A stretch of 35,959 nt of DNA from Desulfobacterales bacterium (GCA_021647905.1 JAKITW010000021.1:1-35959), one strand, 5' to 3'. Positions 1-8,828 are shown, numbered from the stretch's first letter. Translations and numbers: made by a program. Notes: generated by a model from the letters alone, not told the origin.

Positions 1-127
1 GGCCGACCAGTCTGTAAAAACGACTCATTCCTGAGGCGGTTTGAGTCAGACAACCTGGGGGTGACTGAGAGTTTTATTGTATCTTTCAGTGTCAGGAATT
101 AGCTGACAAAAGTGTTTGACAAGGACA
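1..127 (-). mobile_element. Possible end of an insertion sequence (partial)
   Basis: On the minus strand, recognisable methyltransferase coding sequence stops at about position 128 and is followed by sequence starting TGTCCTTGTCAAAC. TGTCA-containing blocks recur over the next 45 bases, and there is a TGTCAG/CTGACA inverted pair at about 90-108. A 5' TG and multiple short terminal repeats are typical of several IS families and remind me of IS21-type ends, but no transposase lies inside the window and the family cannot be fixed. The main support is the abrupt loss of Mod homology at this point. The alternative is a plain deletion junction. Confidence 0.35.
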
Positions 128-805
128 ATTAGGAGTGACGATTTCATACATTTGATTCGGTCGATATCCTTGAGCCGTCATCGGAATACCACGCCATCGG
201 CCTCGCGGATGATTGTTTGGGTTCTTGTAGACTTTAGCCTGTTCTTCCGTTATCGGAACGCGGTTTCTTGTTTTCTTAAACTGACCAGCTTGTTTTGCGT
301 AAAGCAATACATAGTCGTGTGCATCGCCTATGGCTTCACGGTTCTCCCGCGAGTATCGTTTTTGCCAGATATTGCTTGCAACAAAATTCGCCCGCCCAAA
401 AATCTCATCACATAAGACTTTCAGGTAATGGCACTCGTTATCGTCAATCGTAATCCATAAGGAGCCGTCCTCGGAAAGCAGCCGCCGAATTATCTCCAAT
501 CGATCCCGCATCAGGCTCAACCAAATGGAATGTTCCACCCCGTCGTCGTAATGGGTGAAGGCGGAACCGGTATTGTACGGCGGGTCGATGAACACGCATT
601 TGATCTTGCCGGTAAACTCCTGCTCCAGGGCCTTCAAGGCCAGCAGGTTGTCGCCGAAGATCAACCGGTTGTCGAAAATATCGTTCTTCGTCACCCGGTG
701 CGCAGCATGGTAGGACTTTTCCGGATCTTCCAGCAGAATGCGCGGCTCCAGCCGCGGTCGCTCCTCCTTGCCGATCCAGGTCAGTTCGAGTTTTTGTTTT
801 TTCAT
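92..805 (-). pseudogene. Truncated type III-style DNA adenine methyltransferase (Mod), N-terminal part
   Basis: Encodes 237 residues resembling the N-terminal third of beta-class N6-adenine DNA methyltransferases of type III restriction systems (normally 550-700 residues). The catalytic motif DPPYNTG is at residues 74-80, preceded by the typical FGDNLLAL segment (50-57) and followed by DGSLWITIDDNE (113-124). Homology runs to MYEIVTP (219-225); the last 12 residues look foreign and end at a TGA. In beta-class enzymes the SAM-binding FxGxG motif lies C-terminal to DPPY, so it is missing and activity is unlikely. The ATG start follows 98 bp after the stop of the upstream gene, so it looks like the last gene of the same operon. 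A res endonuclease gene would normally follow but is outside the window or lost. Confidence 0.85.
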
Positions 806-867
806 GGTCTCAGTTTGTGAATCTTAAAAAAACAAACTCACCTGTCTATTCTTTTTATCTTCATTTT

Positions 868-877
868 TAACATGTTA
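868..877. promoter_or_regulatory. Perfect 10-bp palindrome upstream of the truncated mod
   Basis: TAACATGTTA lies in an AT-rich 98-bp spacer between the 904-1545 gene and mod. The spacer also holds AGTTTGT/ACAAACT arms next to the mod start. It could be an operator or part of an internal promoter, but I can tie it to no known regulator. Confidence 0.2.
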
Positions 878-903
878 CCTTGTTTTGTCCGAAACGGCAT
901 TGT

Positions 904-1545
904 TTAAACAGCGTTTAAAGACGGGAACCAGGAAACCAGAATGTTTTTCAGTTTATGAAAGGCTGGATCATCGCAACGGGTGAAACCGACCCGCTGGGCA
1001 AGCTGTAGATATATCGAGGATGAACGCGGTTTACGCACAAAACGCAATGTCTCCTCCATGGCTTCCTTGGGGCGTAACGGTTTAGAACGGTCCGGTGACA
1101 GGAATCCTTTCGCGGCCAGCCATTGCCGGAGTTGCGGATCCCGCCCTCTCCAGCCCAACGCCATTTCGACTTCGGGTGAATCACTCCATATCCAGTTTTC
1201 CAGTTCCGGGTCGATTACTATGGCGGCGGCCCGCTCAGACCATCCCGACCGTGCCATGCTTTTTTCTATATCCTGTTCCAGTTCACTGCTGGTCCTTTGT
1301 TGCCGCCCGCATCCTTCACGATCCAGCATGACAATGGCGTGCAAGTATCTGTTTGCGAATGGCCGGAGAAATGCGTCGGCTCGAAGAAGGCATCCTGGAT
1401 CGCTTTCAGGGTGAACAAGCGATTTCCAGACAATCGGCCGGATCGATAGCGATTGAGGCCTGTTGAGAATACCATCGACCGCAAATAGCATGTTTTTATC
1501 CGCAACAAGCAAGACAAGATCGTCCGGGTCAGCAGGAATTGTCAT
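904..1545 (-). CDS. Unrecognised protein coupled to an AAA ATPase, possibly Toprim-like (DUF4276-like)
   Basis: Encodes 213 residues. The ATG at 1545 overlaps the TGA of the upstream ATPase gene as ATGA, so the two are probably translationally coupled and act together. I cannot name the family firmly. Visible segments are an N-terminal strand LVLLVADKN (9-17), a central HAIVMLDREG (about 69-78) with conserved-looking acidic residues, and DPELENWIWSD (about 110-120), which resembles the E-x-W-L-x-x-D pattern I associate with DUF4276 proteins. Acidic strands of this kind fit a Toprim-like metal-dependent nuclease, but that is inference. ATPase plus Toprim-type pairs are a recurring theme in phage defence (OLD/Gabija, PARIS). 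It also recalls the MAD3/MAD4 pair of MADS systems. No signal peptide or membrane segment is visible. Confidence 0.7.
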   Translation of the reverse strand: MTIPADPDDLVLLVADKNMLFAVDGILNRPQSLSIRPIVWKSLVHPESDPGCLLRADAFLRPFANRYLHAIVMLDREGCGRQQRTSSELEQDIEKSMARSGWSERAAAIVIDPELENWIWSDSPEVEMALGWRGRDPQLRQWLAAKGFLSPDRSKPLRPKEAMEETLRFVRKPRSSSIYLQLAQRVGFTRCDDPAFHKLKNILVSWFPSLNAV

Positions 1546-2804
1546 CCCAGCACTCCTCCGGCAAACAACACACCGAGATTCTCTTCGCCCCGCCAATCCC
1601 TGAGCGCCGGATGCTCGTCACCCCGGACAATATCCGCAGCCCCATCCGAAGTCTTGGCAAAACACAAAACATTAGCTGGCGCAACCATGCTGAGGATAAC
1701 CGGTGAATGGGTTGCCACCAGGATCTGGGCGTCATATACCGAAGAAAGTGATTGGAAAATCGTGTCAACAGCACGCGGATGAATGCCGTTTTCCGGCTCC
1801 TCAATCAAATACACGCCGCTGAAATTCGGCAGATACGCGAGAACCGTCAGGGCCAGAAGACGGAGTGTGCCGTCGGAGGCCATCCACGATGGAGTCTCGA
1901 GCCCACCATCATATTCCAGGATCAAATAACGATGCCGGTCGTCAGGACGTTCGACTGTCCGGACATTACACAGATCAGGAAGGGCCGTTCTCAGGTGGGC
2001 AAGCCAGTCACGGAATCTGTCCTTATCGATATTTTGAAAGTAATCAATTACCCAGGGAAGATTAGAGCCATCGGCGCGAAAACCTCGTCCCTGCCCGGGG
2101 GGGCTCGCTTTGCGGATCAGCAGGCTGTTCAAATTCAGCCGTTCCACTTTTTCGACCAGCAGGCTGTTCAACCAGGAGGTCACCGGGAAATTCGCCTCGT
2201 CCGCCGGAACATTACCCAAAGCGGATTTTTGTGGCCCCAGTTTAAAAGAGGGAGCCCAGCCTTTGCCCTTTTTCCGGTACACCTCGGAATAGAAGTTGTC
2301 ATTGCCATTGGCCACCTTATTGACAATCACCGTAGTTCCCTTGGCACGCGTGGGGGTGATAATGGTGGCAGGCGCCTCAACAGCCTCCGGGAAAAGCGTC
2401 CGCTGCCTTGCCTGGTGGGGTGGAGAAGACATTTTTAAGAGCACTTTCTCTGCCATGATCGATATCTCCTGGGAGCTTTCATCCAACTGAAGGGCGATTT
2501 CGTAGCGGACAGTGTCGTTCGCATGATCTCGTAGCATCTTACGAAGATGTTCCGGTATGGCTGCTTCAATTGCTATTTCAAACCTGTCCCCGCTCCGCCA
2601 CCAGAGCAGATCCTGAAAATTTCGCGTTCTGGCGGTGACGGCGGCCAGCGGCCCGTCGGTCACCAGATCGCCGAGGAATGCAATCACGTCAAGAAAGGTG
2701 GTCTTGCCGCTCGCATTGGGGCCAACCAAAACATGGAATGCCCCCAGCCGCTGCTTGATGTATCGAAGACAGCGGTAATTTTTTGCCTCAATTAGTGTGA
2801 TCAT
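1542..2804 (-). CDS. AAA family ATPase, OLD/SMC-like (AAA_15/AAA_21 type)
   Basis: Encodes 420 residues from the ATG at 2804, which has AGGA just upstream; an in-frame TTG 24 bases earlier is less likely because the family normally begins like MITLIEAKNYRC. The Walker A motif GPNASGKTT is at about 28-36, after an N-terminal beta-strand that follows the family pattern for an ABC/SMC-like head. An SDGTLRLLAL segment (about 310-319) is in the signature position, Walker B YLIEEPENGIHP is at about 332-343, and the switch histidine is in ATHSPV (about 364-369). Such stand-alone heads occur with nuclease partners in many defence systems. Its stop overlaps the start of the 904-1545 gene, so it probably regulates or powers that partner. 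The gene lies 117 bp after the SNF2 helicase gene and shares its strand. Confidence 0.88.
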   Translation of the reverse strand: MITLIEAKNYRCLRYIKQRLGAFHVLVGPNASGKTTFLDVIAFLGDLVTDGPLAAVTARTRNFQDLLWWRSGDRFEIAIEAAIPEHLRKMLRDHANDTVRYEIALQLDESSQEISIMAEKVLLKMSSPPHQARQRTLFPEAVEAPATIITPTRAKGTTVIVNKVANGNDNFYSEVYRKKGKGWAPSFKLGPQKSALGNVPADEANFPVTSWLNSLLVEKVERLNLNSLLIRKASPPGQGRGFRADGSNLPWVIDYFQNIDKDRFRDWLAHLRTALPDLCNVRTVERPDDRHRYLILEYDGGLETPSWMASDGTLRLLALTVLAYLPNFSGVYLIEEPENGIHPRAVDTIFQSLSSVYDAQILVATHSPVILSMVAPANVLCFAKTSDGAADIVRGDEHPALRDWRGEENLGVLFAGGVLG

Positions 2805-2921
2805 GATAAGGTCCTGTTTGTTTGCCAATTAATCCGGCTTGGTAACCCATATTTATTCCTATTGATCCGGATTATTTTGTTATTTTTGGTTCACGGGGTC
2901 TCCGGTAAGTATTTTTTTAAC

Positions 2922-5804
2922 TTACGCGGCCAACAAAGTCCATTGAATCATAAAAAGTGGATTCAATTCCGTTTTTTGCCGCAACTTACCTTCAATCTGG
3001 GCAATCAATTCCTCCCGTTGCCGGTCTACTTCGTCTTGGGCTTCAAAGAGTGACCGTCGCTTCTGATTGCGCTGGGATTCCAGGGCCTTTATCTGCTTCT
3101 GGCCGGCGAGTTTTTCTTCCAGGGTCAAGGCTGCTGTTGCAGCACGCCGGGCCTCCTTTATCTGGCGGTCCAACTCCTTCAGTTCACGTTCAAGGCCAAT
3201 TTTGAGGTCATCGGCCCAGCCGTCAAGCTTGTCGGCTTCGGCTTCGAAAAAACGGGCATTGCGCTCGGAAATATCCCTTTGGATGGTGGCCTGCCGCTTC
3301 CGGGTGTGTTCATCCAATGATACAAGTGCAGGAATTTTGAGGGCTGACCCTTTGACTGAGGCAGGCAGACTGAGCAGACGCCTGGCGCTTTCCTCATCCA
3401 GCATGCGGCCCTGGTCGGTGACAGCGGCGAGGATCATATAATCTTCCGCCTGGTCGAGTGCTTCGATGGTAAAGACCGAGGCCGTGAGCCAGCCCGATTC
3501 GCCGATAAATGGTTCAAGAGCGGTAATCTTGCCGTCATGCCGGCCATAATCGAAACGGATTTCAGCAGGTGGCAACTCTCGACTTTTTGCCTGGGCCAGG
3601 AGTGATTCGGCCAGCAGGTGATTTAATCGGAAAAGATGGGCCTCACCGGAACGGCGGGGCAACTCATAGAGCCCCAAAGGAATTTGGTCGGCCTGGTTCG
3701 GGAATGGTTGAGAGTTGAGCCGAAAAGAAGAGTCATTTATAAACTCGGCGTGGCCAGCCAGTTCGTGCCGGCTCATCTGCATCAGCAACCGTTCATAGCG
3801 GTTGAGATAGGCTCTGGAATCCTTGTCTCTGACCTTGAGTTTCTCTCTCACCTCGTCATCGAAATGCTCCATGAGCTGCCGGCGGGTACGGGTCATGGCC
3901 TCATTGATCTCCAGGCTCAGTTCGCGTTGGAGCTGATCAAAGGCCGTTTGAATTTCTTCCGGTTGGCGGCACTGCTGGTAGATGGCGGCAATGCGCTTTT
4001 CAAAATCAACCCCGCTCTCAATGGCCCCCAGAACCTCGTCACTGGCCCCGAAAACGCCCTCGAAGAGTTTAAATTTTTCAGAGAGGAGTTCAAAAACCCG
4101 AAGATCAGCGGCGTTGTTGCGGTTCAGAAAATTTACCACCACTACATCGCACTGCTGACCGTATCGGTGACAACGGCCGATGCGTTGCTCGATGCGCTGC
4201 GGGTTCCAGGGCAGGTCGTAATTAACCACCAGAGAACAGAACTGGAGATTGATCCCCTCGGCCCCCGCCTCGGTGGCGATCATAATTCGCCCCTCTTCGC
4301 GGAAGTAATCCACCAGGGCCGAACGTATATCGGCAGTGCGAGAACCAGACACCCGATCCGAACCTTGGTGACGTTCAACCCAGGCGGAATAGATCTGCTT
4401 AGAGCGTTTGTCAGTGTTTGACCCGTTAAAAAGAACTATGCCCTTGGAAAACTTGCTGTCGAGTAGAAGGCGCAAAAGATAATCCTGGGTACGGCGCGAT
4501 TCGGTGAAGATGATGGCCTTCCGGGCCGCCCCGGCCTGGGCCGCCTTGGCAAAGGCAACCTCCAAGGCAGTGAGCATGGAGCGCCCCTTGGCATTGTGAT
4601 CAATAGAGAGGGCAAGCTCGGTAAAGGCTTCCAGGTCATCGATTTCTCCGGCAATGGCGGAGCGATCTTCTTGGGAAAGCGGTGGTTCCGACTCGCCGTT
4701 GTTCCATTCCTCGGCGGTTTCATCAAGGGCTTCGTAATCCTGGTCCAGTTCGTCTTCAAGAGACGTAGCCGGTGCCTGGCGGCGAAGTTTATCTTTCAAA
4801 CGATTCGCAATAGAGGTCAAGGCCCCGGCAATGGCGAAGGATGAAGAGGCCAGGAGCTTGCGGAGGACCAGAGTCATCAATGTCCGCTGGCTGGCCGGCA
4901 GTGCCTGCAGGTTATCGCGTTGCAGATAGTTGGAAACCAGGTGATAGAGCCGGTCCTCACTTTCTTCCGGCGTGAACTCCTGGACCAGGGGCAGGCGTTG
5001 GGTGTATTTGATGTAGGGTAGGACCTGACGGCGCAGGGTACGATGACAGATCGGGCGCAGCCGGGCCTTCAGGGTATTGAAGACCTGCTTCTGGTTGAGA
5101 TTGGCATACTGCTCGCGGAAGCTCTTCAGATCACCAAAGGTATGTTCATCAATGAAACTGACCAGGCCGAATAACTCCAGCAGGGAGTTCTGCAGCGGGG
5201 TGGCGGTGAGTAACAGCTTGTCTTTGCCGGCCAGAGCCCATTTAAGGGTATTAGCGATGACGTTGGACGGCTTATACACATTGCGCAGACGATGGGCCTC
5301 GTCGATGACCACCAGATCCCAGGGGACGGCATGTACATCCTCAGCCTTGTTCTTGGCAAAGTGATAAGAACAGATGACGATCTCGTCCCCCTCAAAGGGT
5401 CGGAACCTGCCTTGTTTGATGGCAGCATTGTAAAACTTGGACTCCAGAAGCCGACATGGCAGGAAGAACTTCTCGGTCAACTCCTGGTACCACTGTTTGC
5501 GCAAGCTGGAAGGGGTAATAACCAGGATGCGGCGTTGCCGCTCCGCCCATTTCTGGGAGAGCACCAGTCCGGCTTCAATGGTCTTCCCCAGACCGACTTC
5601 ATCGGCCAGCAATGCCCCGGTTGAGAGGGGCGACGTGAAAGCAAATAGGGCTGCATCGACTTGATGTGGATTGAGATCGACCTGGGCGTCAACGAGGACG
5701 GCGGCAAGTTTTTCCACACTATCGGAAGGGCAGCGCCGGGTAAGCTCGTGGGCAATGAGTTTGCTTTGATAGTCGGTGAGACTCAAAATATCGGTAATTC
5801 CCAA
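2922..5804 (-). CDS. SNF2-family DEAD/DEAH helicase of a restriction/defence operon
   Basis: Encodes 960 residues. The helicase N-terminal lobe has Walker A DEVGLGKT (68-75), DEAH (168-171) and TATP (200-203). The C-terminal lobe has IIFTES (about 431-436), TEAGAEGINLQ (511-521) and motif VI QRIGRCHRYGQ (540-550). A highly charged region of coiled-coil character runs from about 840 to 955. This is the RapA/SNF2-type translocase layout. Similar proteins are found next to type III-like methyltransferase/restriction genes, where they are thought to move along DNA. The frame opens only two codons before a TTG at 5804, which is taken as start because an in-frame stop is immediately upstream; the ribosome site is weak. 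It is the first gene of the minus-strand island, preceded by AT-rich DNA that should hold the promoter. Confidence 0.88.
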   Translation of the reverse strand: MGITDILSLTDYQSKLIAHELTRRCPSDSVEKLAAVLVDAQVDLNPHQVDAALFAFTSPLSTGALLADEVGLGKTIEAGLVLSQKWAERQRRILVITPSSLRKQWYQELTEKFFLPCRLLESKFYNAAIKQGRFRPFEGDEIVICSYHFAKNKAEDVHAVPWDLVVIDEAHRLRNVYKPSNVIANTLKWALAGKDKLLLTATPLQNSLLELFGLVSFIDEHTFGDLKSFREQYANLNQKQVFNTLKARLRPICHRTLRRQVLPYIKYTQRLPLVQEFTPEESEDRLYHLVSNYLQRDNLQALPASQRTLMTLVLRKLLASSSFAIAGALTSIANRLKDKLRRQAPATSLEDELDQDYEALDETAEEWNNGESEPPLSQEDRSAIAGEIDDLEAFTELALSIDHNAKGRSMLTALEVAFAKAAQAGAARKAIIFTESRRTQDYLLRLLLDSKFSKGIVLFNGSNTDKRSKQIYSAWVERHQGSDRVSGSRTADIRSALVDYFREEGRIMIATEAGAEGINLQFCSLVVNYDLPWNPQRIEQRIGRCHRYGQQCDVVVVNFLNRNNAADLRVFELLSEKFKLFEGVFGASDEVLGAIESGVDFEKRIAAIYQQCRQPEEIQTAFDQLQRELSLEINEAMTRTRRQLMEHFDDEVREKLKVRDKDSRAYLNRYERLLMQMSRHELAGHAEFINDSSFRLNSQPFPNQADQIPLGLYELPRRSGEAHLFRLNHLLAESLLAQAKSRELPPAEIRFDYGRHDGKITALEPFIGESGWLTASVFTIEALDQAEDYMILAAVTDQGRMLDEESARRLLSLPASVKGSALKIPALVSLDEHTRKRQATIQRDISERNARFFEAEADKLDGWADDLKIGLERELKELDRQIKEARRAATAALTLEEKLAGQKQIKALESQRNQKRRSLFEAQDEVDRQREELIAQIEGKLRQKTELNPLFMIQWTLLAA

Positions 5805-6081
5805 ATGTCACTTTCGCGTGTCTTAAGTTATTCCGGTATCATAACAAACAAAAAGGGTCAGAAATATTTTTATAACATTCAGAGTCAACATATTTCCAAA
5901 ACATTTTGCCCCGTTAATTTAGGAACAAGTGCTCGGCAGAAGATAATTGTCTTGAATTTTCAGGCATGAAGGATTCCCACTAAAAGGAATACACCTGATA
6001 GTTATGCTGGTCAACAAAGAAAAAAAGACAAAACCAGGCCAGTTTAAAAGGAAGGGCATGGGAGTGGGAGAAGATGCGATA
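5805..6081. other. AT-rich boundary between defence island and core genes
   Basis: No gene is supported in these 277 bases. Composition is far more AT-rich than the DNA to the right, consistent with an island edge. The segment next to 5805 should carry the promoter of the helicase operon, and the segment next to 6081 carries a probable bioB terminator. I find no tRNA or obvious attachment-site repeat. Confidence 0.5.
6018..6045 (-). terminator. Probable intrinsic terminator of bioB
   Basis: Read on the minus strand 36 bases after the bioB stop: AAACTGGCCTGGTTT forms a short 6-pair stem (two G-U pairs), followed by TGTC and a run of T residues broken by one C. The stem is weak but the U-tract and position are right. 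Confidence 0.4.
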
Positions 6082-7173
6082 TTAGAAATCGCCGGGCCGC
6101 AGGTCCCGGGCCGACTTGATCACCACCCCCTCCCCTGTCCGTTCTTCTTCCGCCCCTTCCTTGCTCTCCCGGGCCAGCAATTCATCCAGGCCCTTGTCCG
6201 ATCTGATGGTAAAGCCCGCGTCCAATATCATCCGCAGGGTCTGCTCCCGGCTGTTGCCTTTTGTATTGAGGTAGCCGTCCATGAACAGGGAGTTGGCCGG
6301 ATAGAGGCTGAGCGGCTCCAGGCTGCGCAAATGGGCCTCCCGGCCGGCCGCCACCCGGATCTCGGCATCAGGATTCACCAACCGGAACATGCAGAGGATG
6401 CGCAGACAGTACTCCGGGGTCAGGTTGCGGGGAATGCTCATGATATTGCCTTCAATGGGCAATAAAAAATTAACCGGTATCGAGCGGGCGTCCACCTCGC
6501 GGAGCGCCAGGGCAAGCTCGATCAGCTCCTCCGGGGTCTCGCCCATGCCGGCGATGATCCCGGAACAGACCTCCAGCCCCACCTGACGGGCCGCCAGCAG
6601 GGTATTGAGCCGGTCCGCATAGGTATGGGTGGTGCAGATCGATGCGTAGCGGGAACGGGCGGTGTTGAGATTGTGATTCAACCGGTCCAGGCCCGCCTGT
6701 TTCAAGAGCGCCGTTGCCTCTTTGTCCATGATCCCGGCCGATACGCAGACCTCCAGCGGATATTTAGTCTTAATCTCCCGGACCAGGGCGGCAATTTTTT
6801 CCACCCGTTTGCGGCTCGCGGACCGGCCGGCATAAACCATGCAATAGCGGTGGGCCCCGGCCTCATAGGCCTGTCCGGCCTCGGCCAGGATCTCATTGTC
6901 GCTCTTGGTCGGGTATTCGGCGATCTCGGCCTTGCTGTCCCGGGACTGGGCGCAGTAGTTGCAATCCTCGGGGCAGAGTCCGTTCTTGACATTGTTGAGA
7001 ATATGGATGGTCACCTCGCGGCCGTGGAAATGTCTTCTTACTGTAAAGGCGGCATTGACCAGGGGCAGCAATTCCACCTCATTGCCGGTCAATACCTGCT
7101 GCAGGATCTTCTGATCAACAATCCCGTGGTTGATACCGGCGCGGGCCAGTTCTTGATACCACTCATGATTCAT
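6082..7173 (-). CDS. bioB: Biotin synthase
   Basis: Radical-SAM enzyme that inserts sulfur into dethiobiotin, the last step of biotin synthesis. The protein has 363 residues. The radical-SAM cluster motif CPEDCNYC gives C67, C71 and C74. The auxiliary [2Fe-2S] ligands match C111 (HRYCMVY), C143 (EVCVSAG) and C203 (EVCSGII), with R278 in AAGREAH as the expected fourth ligand. NHNLNT (167-172) is the usual family motif. A charged tail of about 25 residues extends past the common C-terminus. The start ATG overlaps the stop of the M48 protease gene as ATGA, so the two are co-translated. No bioA, bioD or bioF is present in the window. Confidence 0.97.
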   Translation of the reverse strand: MNHEWYQELARAGINHGIVDQKILQQVLTGNEVELLPLVNAAFTVRRHFHGREVTIHILNNVKNGLCPEDCNYCAQSRDSKAEIAEYPTKSDNEILAEAGQAYEAGAHRYCMVYAGRSASRKRVEKIAALVREIKTKYPLEVCVSAGIMDKEATALLKQAGLDRLNHNLNTARSRYASICTTHTYADRLNTLLAARQVGLEVCSGIIAGMGETPEELIELALALREVDARSIPVNFLLPIEGNIMSIPRNLTPEYCLRILCMFRLVNPDAEIRVAAGREAHLRSLEPLSLYPANSLFMDGYLNTKGNSREQTLRMILDAGFTIRSDKGLDELLARESKEGAEEERTGEGVVIKSARDLRPGDF

Positions 7174-8426
7174 GATTCTTCTCCAAGGGATGCCCCGGCC
7201 CGGGAAAGCGCCTGCAAACGCTGCCGCAGCGGGGGATGGGAATAATGCAGCATCACATAAAAAGGGGCCGGGGTCAGATTGGCCAGGTTCTGTCCGGACA
7301 ATTTCTTTAAGGCCGAGATCAGATCTTTTTCACCGCCCAGGGTCTTGGCGGCAAACCGGTCGGCCGCAAACTCATTGACCCGGGAAAGCTTGTTGAGCAG
7401 GGGCGTCAAGAGCAGCTCAACCGGCCCGAACAGCAGGCTGAAAAAGACCAGTCCGGTGTACACCGAGGGCCGGCTGACAAAAAAGGCGGCAAACAGTTCG
7501 TCGCGGGAGAGAAACAGCGAAAGTAAAAAGAACAGGATCCCGGCATGGAGAATGGCCAATACCATGGACTGGAGGATATGTTTTTTCTTGTAATGGCCGA
7601 TCTCGTGGGCCAGGACCGCCACCAGCTCTTTGACGGTATGGTTTTTGATCAGGGTGTCGAACAGGGCGATCCGCCGGTTGCGGCCGAACCCGGTGAAAAA
7701 GGCGTTGCTCTTGCTGGAGCGGCGGGAGCCGTCCATGACAAAGATATTGGCCAGGGAAAAGTTCACCTGCCGGGCATAGTCGAGGATCGCGGTTCGCAGC
7801 TCACCGTCGGCCAGGGGGGTGAACCTGTTGAACCAGGGCATGATCCAGGTGGGGGCGATATACTGGATTACCAGGAGAAAGAGCGAAGTCGCCAGCCAGC
7901 AGTACAGCCAGGCCCCTGGTCCACCGTACTGGAACAGGGCCAGCACCAGGGCCAGCAACGCGCCGCCCAGCAGCAGGCTTAGAAAAACGGTTTTAAGGAG
8001 ATCGGTCACAAAGGTCCGGACCGTGGAGCGGTTAAAGCCGTATTGTTCTTCGATCACAAAGGTGCGGTAACAGGAAAAGGGAATGGAGAGCAGGAATTTG
8101 CCAAGGGCCAGGATGGTGATGAAAAAGAGGCCGCTGACGATTGGCCCATTTCCCCAGCCCCGCACCAGGGAGTCGAGAAGTTCAAACCCGCCGGCAAACC
8201 AGAAGCCCACTAGAATCGCCAGATCGAAAACGCTGGCAACAAAACCGAACCTGGTCCGGACCCGGGTATACTCCTGGGACCGGCGGTACTCGGCCGGATC
8301 GTAGATATCCTCGCAGTCCCGGGGAGGTTCCGGGGAGAGGGCCCGCAGGTTCAGGAGCTCGGCCAGGGTCTCCAGGGCAAAGGCCCCGAGCAGGAGGAGC
8401 AGGACAAACAGACTGTATTCGTTCAT
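7170..8426 (-). CDS. M48-family membrane metalloprotease (Ste24/CAAX protease-like)
   Basis: Encodes 418 residues. An N-terminal hydrophobic helix (about 5-22) and further membrane segments at about 66-84, 96-115, 147-166, 176-192 and 284-303 match the Peptidase_M48_N plus M48 layout of Ste24-type proteases. The zinc site HEIGH is at 274-278, with the third ligand E352 in NEFAAD. EEQYGFNRST (126-135) is a typical family segment. These zinc proteases act in the membrane on membrane proteins or prenylated peptides; the bacterial substrate is unknown. No clear Shine-Dalgarno precedes the ATG at 8426. Its stop overlaps bioB, an unusual pairing. It is transcribed divergently from the PAS-GGDEF-EAL gene. 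Confidence 0.93.
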   Translation of the reverse strand: MNEYSLFVLLLLLGAFALETLAELLNLRALSPEPPRDCEDIYDPAEYRRSQEYTRVRTRFGFVASVFDLAILVGFWFAGGFELLDSLVRGWGNGPIVSGLFFITILALGKFLLSIPFSCYRTFVIEEQYGFNRSTVRTFVTDLLKTVFLSLLLGGALLALVLALFQYGGPGAWLYCWLATSLFLLVIQYIAPTWIMPWFNRFTPLADGELRTAILDYARQVNFSLANIFVMDGSRRSSKSNAFFTGFGRNRRIALFDTLIKNHTVKELVAVLAHEIGHYKKKHILQSMVLAILHAGILFFLLSLFLSRDELFAAFFVSRPSVYTGLVFFSLLFGPVELLLTPLLNKLSRVNEFAADRFAAKTLGGEKDLISALKKLSGQNLANLTPAPFYVMLHYSHPPLRQRLQALSRAGASLGEES

Positions 8427-8828
8427 GGGGTATTTTTTTATTTACTGTTTCTTCTTTTATTCGAAAGCGATAACTCCGGCGCCGCCAACGAGATACCGGA
8501 ATCGGAACCGGTAATATTACTCTACCCTTCCTGTCTTTTCCAATTAATCCGCCGGTGCCGACATTTTTCCCTTGACCGATTGCTTTTTTTTTGCTCCTCC
8601 GGGGGACGAATCGGCTATTGATTGACAGACAGCTGTTTTTCTGCCAGAGTAATTTTGTAAATTGCTTGTCAGGCCGACCTGTTACCACCACACCTCCGGC
8701 CGGCCGAAAGTGTAGATTCCTACTATTTTCACATTTGCACCATTTCCATTGCAGAAGATCACACCGGTCCGTCTGCCGCCCCGGCCGACCCCGTCACCGG
8801 CAACCATCGGACAGAGGGAGGGGGATCA
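8427..8828. other. Divergent intergenic region, 402 bases
   Basis: Should hold the promoters of the M48-bioB operon (left) and the GGDEF-EAL gene (right). A TTGACA hexamer at 8622-8627 could be a plus-strand -35 box, but no good -10 lies at the right spacing. A purine-rich ribosome site (GAGGGAGGGGG) ends just before the GTG at 8829. I recognise no c-di-GMP riboswitch and no other RNA. Confidence 0.45.

Noticed and set aside
2922-5804. DISARM system (DrmD-like SNF2 helicase)
   Set aside because: DISARM needs drmA, drmB and drmC; none is present, and the neighbours are an ATPase pair and a type III-style Mod.
92-5804. Functional type III restriction-modification system
   Set aside because: Mod lacks its C-terminal two thirds and there is no res gene in the window.
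8427-8828. c-di-GMP riboswitch in front of the GGDEF-EAL gene
   Set aside because: No GEMM-type tetraloop or receptor arrangement is visible; the region is unremarkable.
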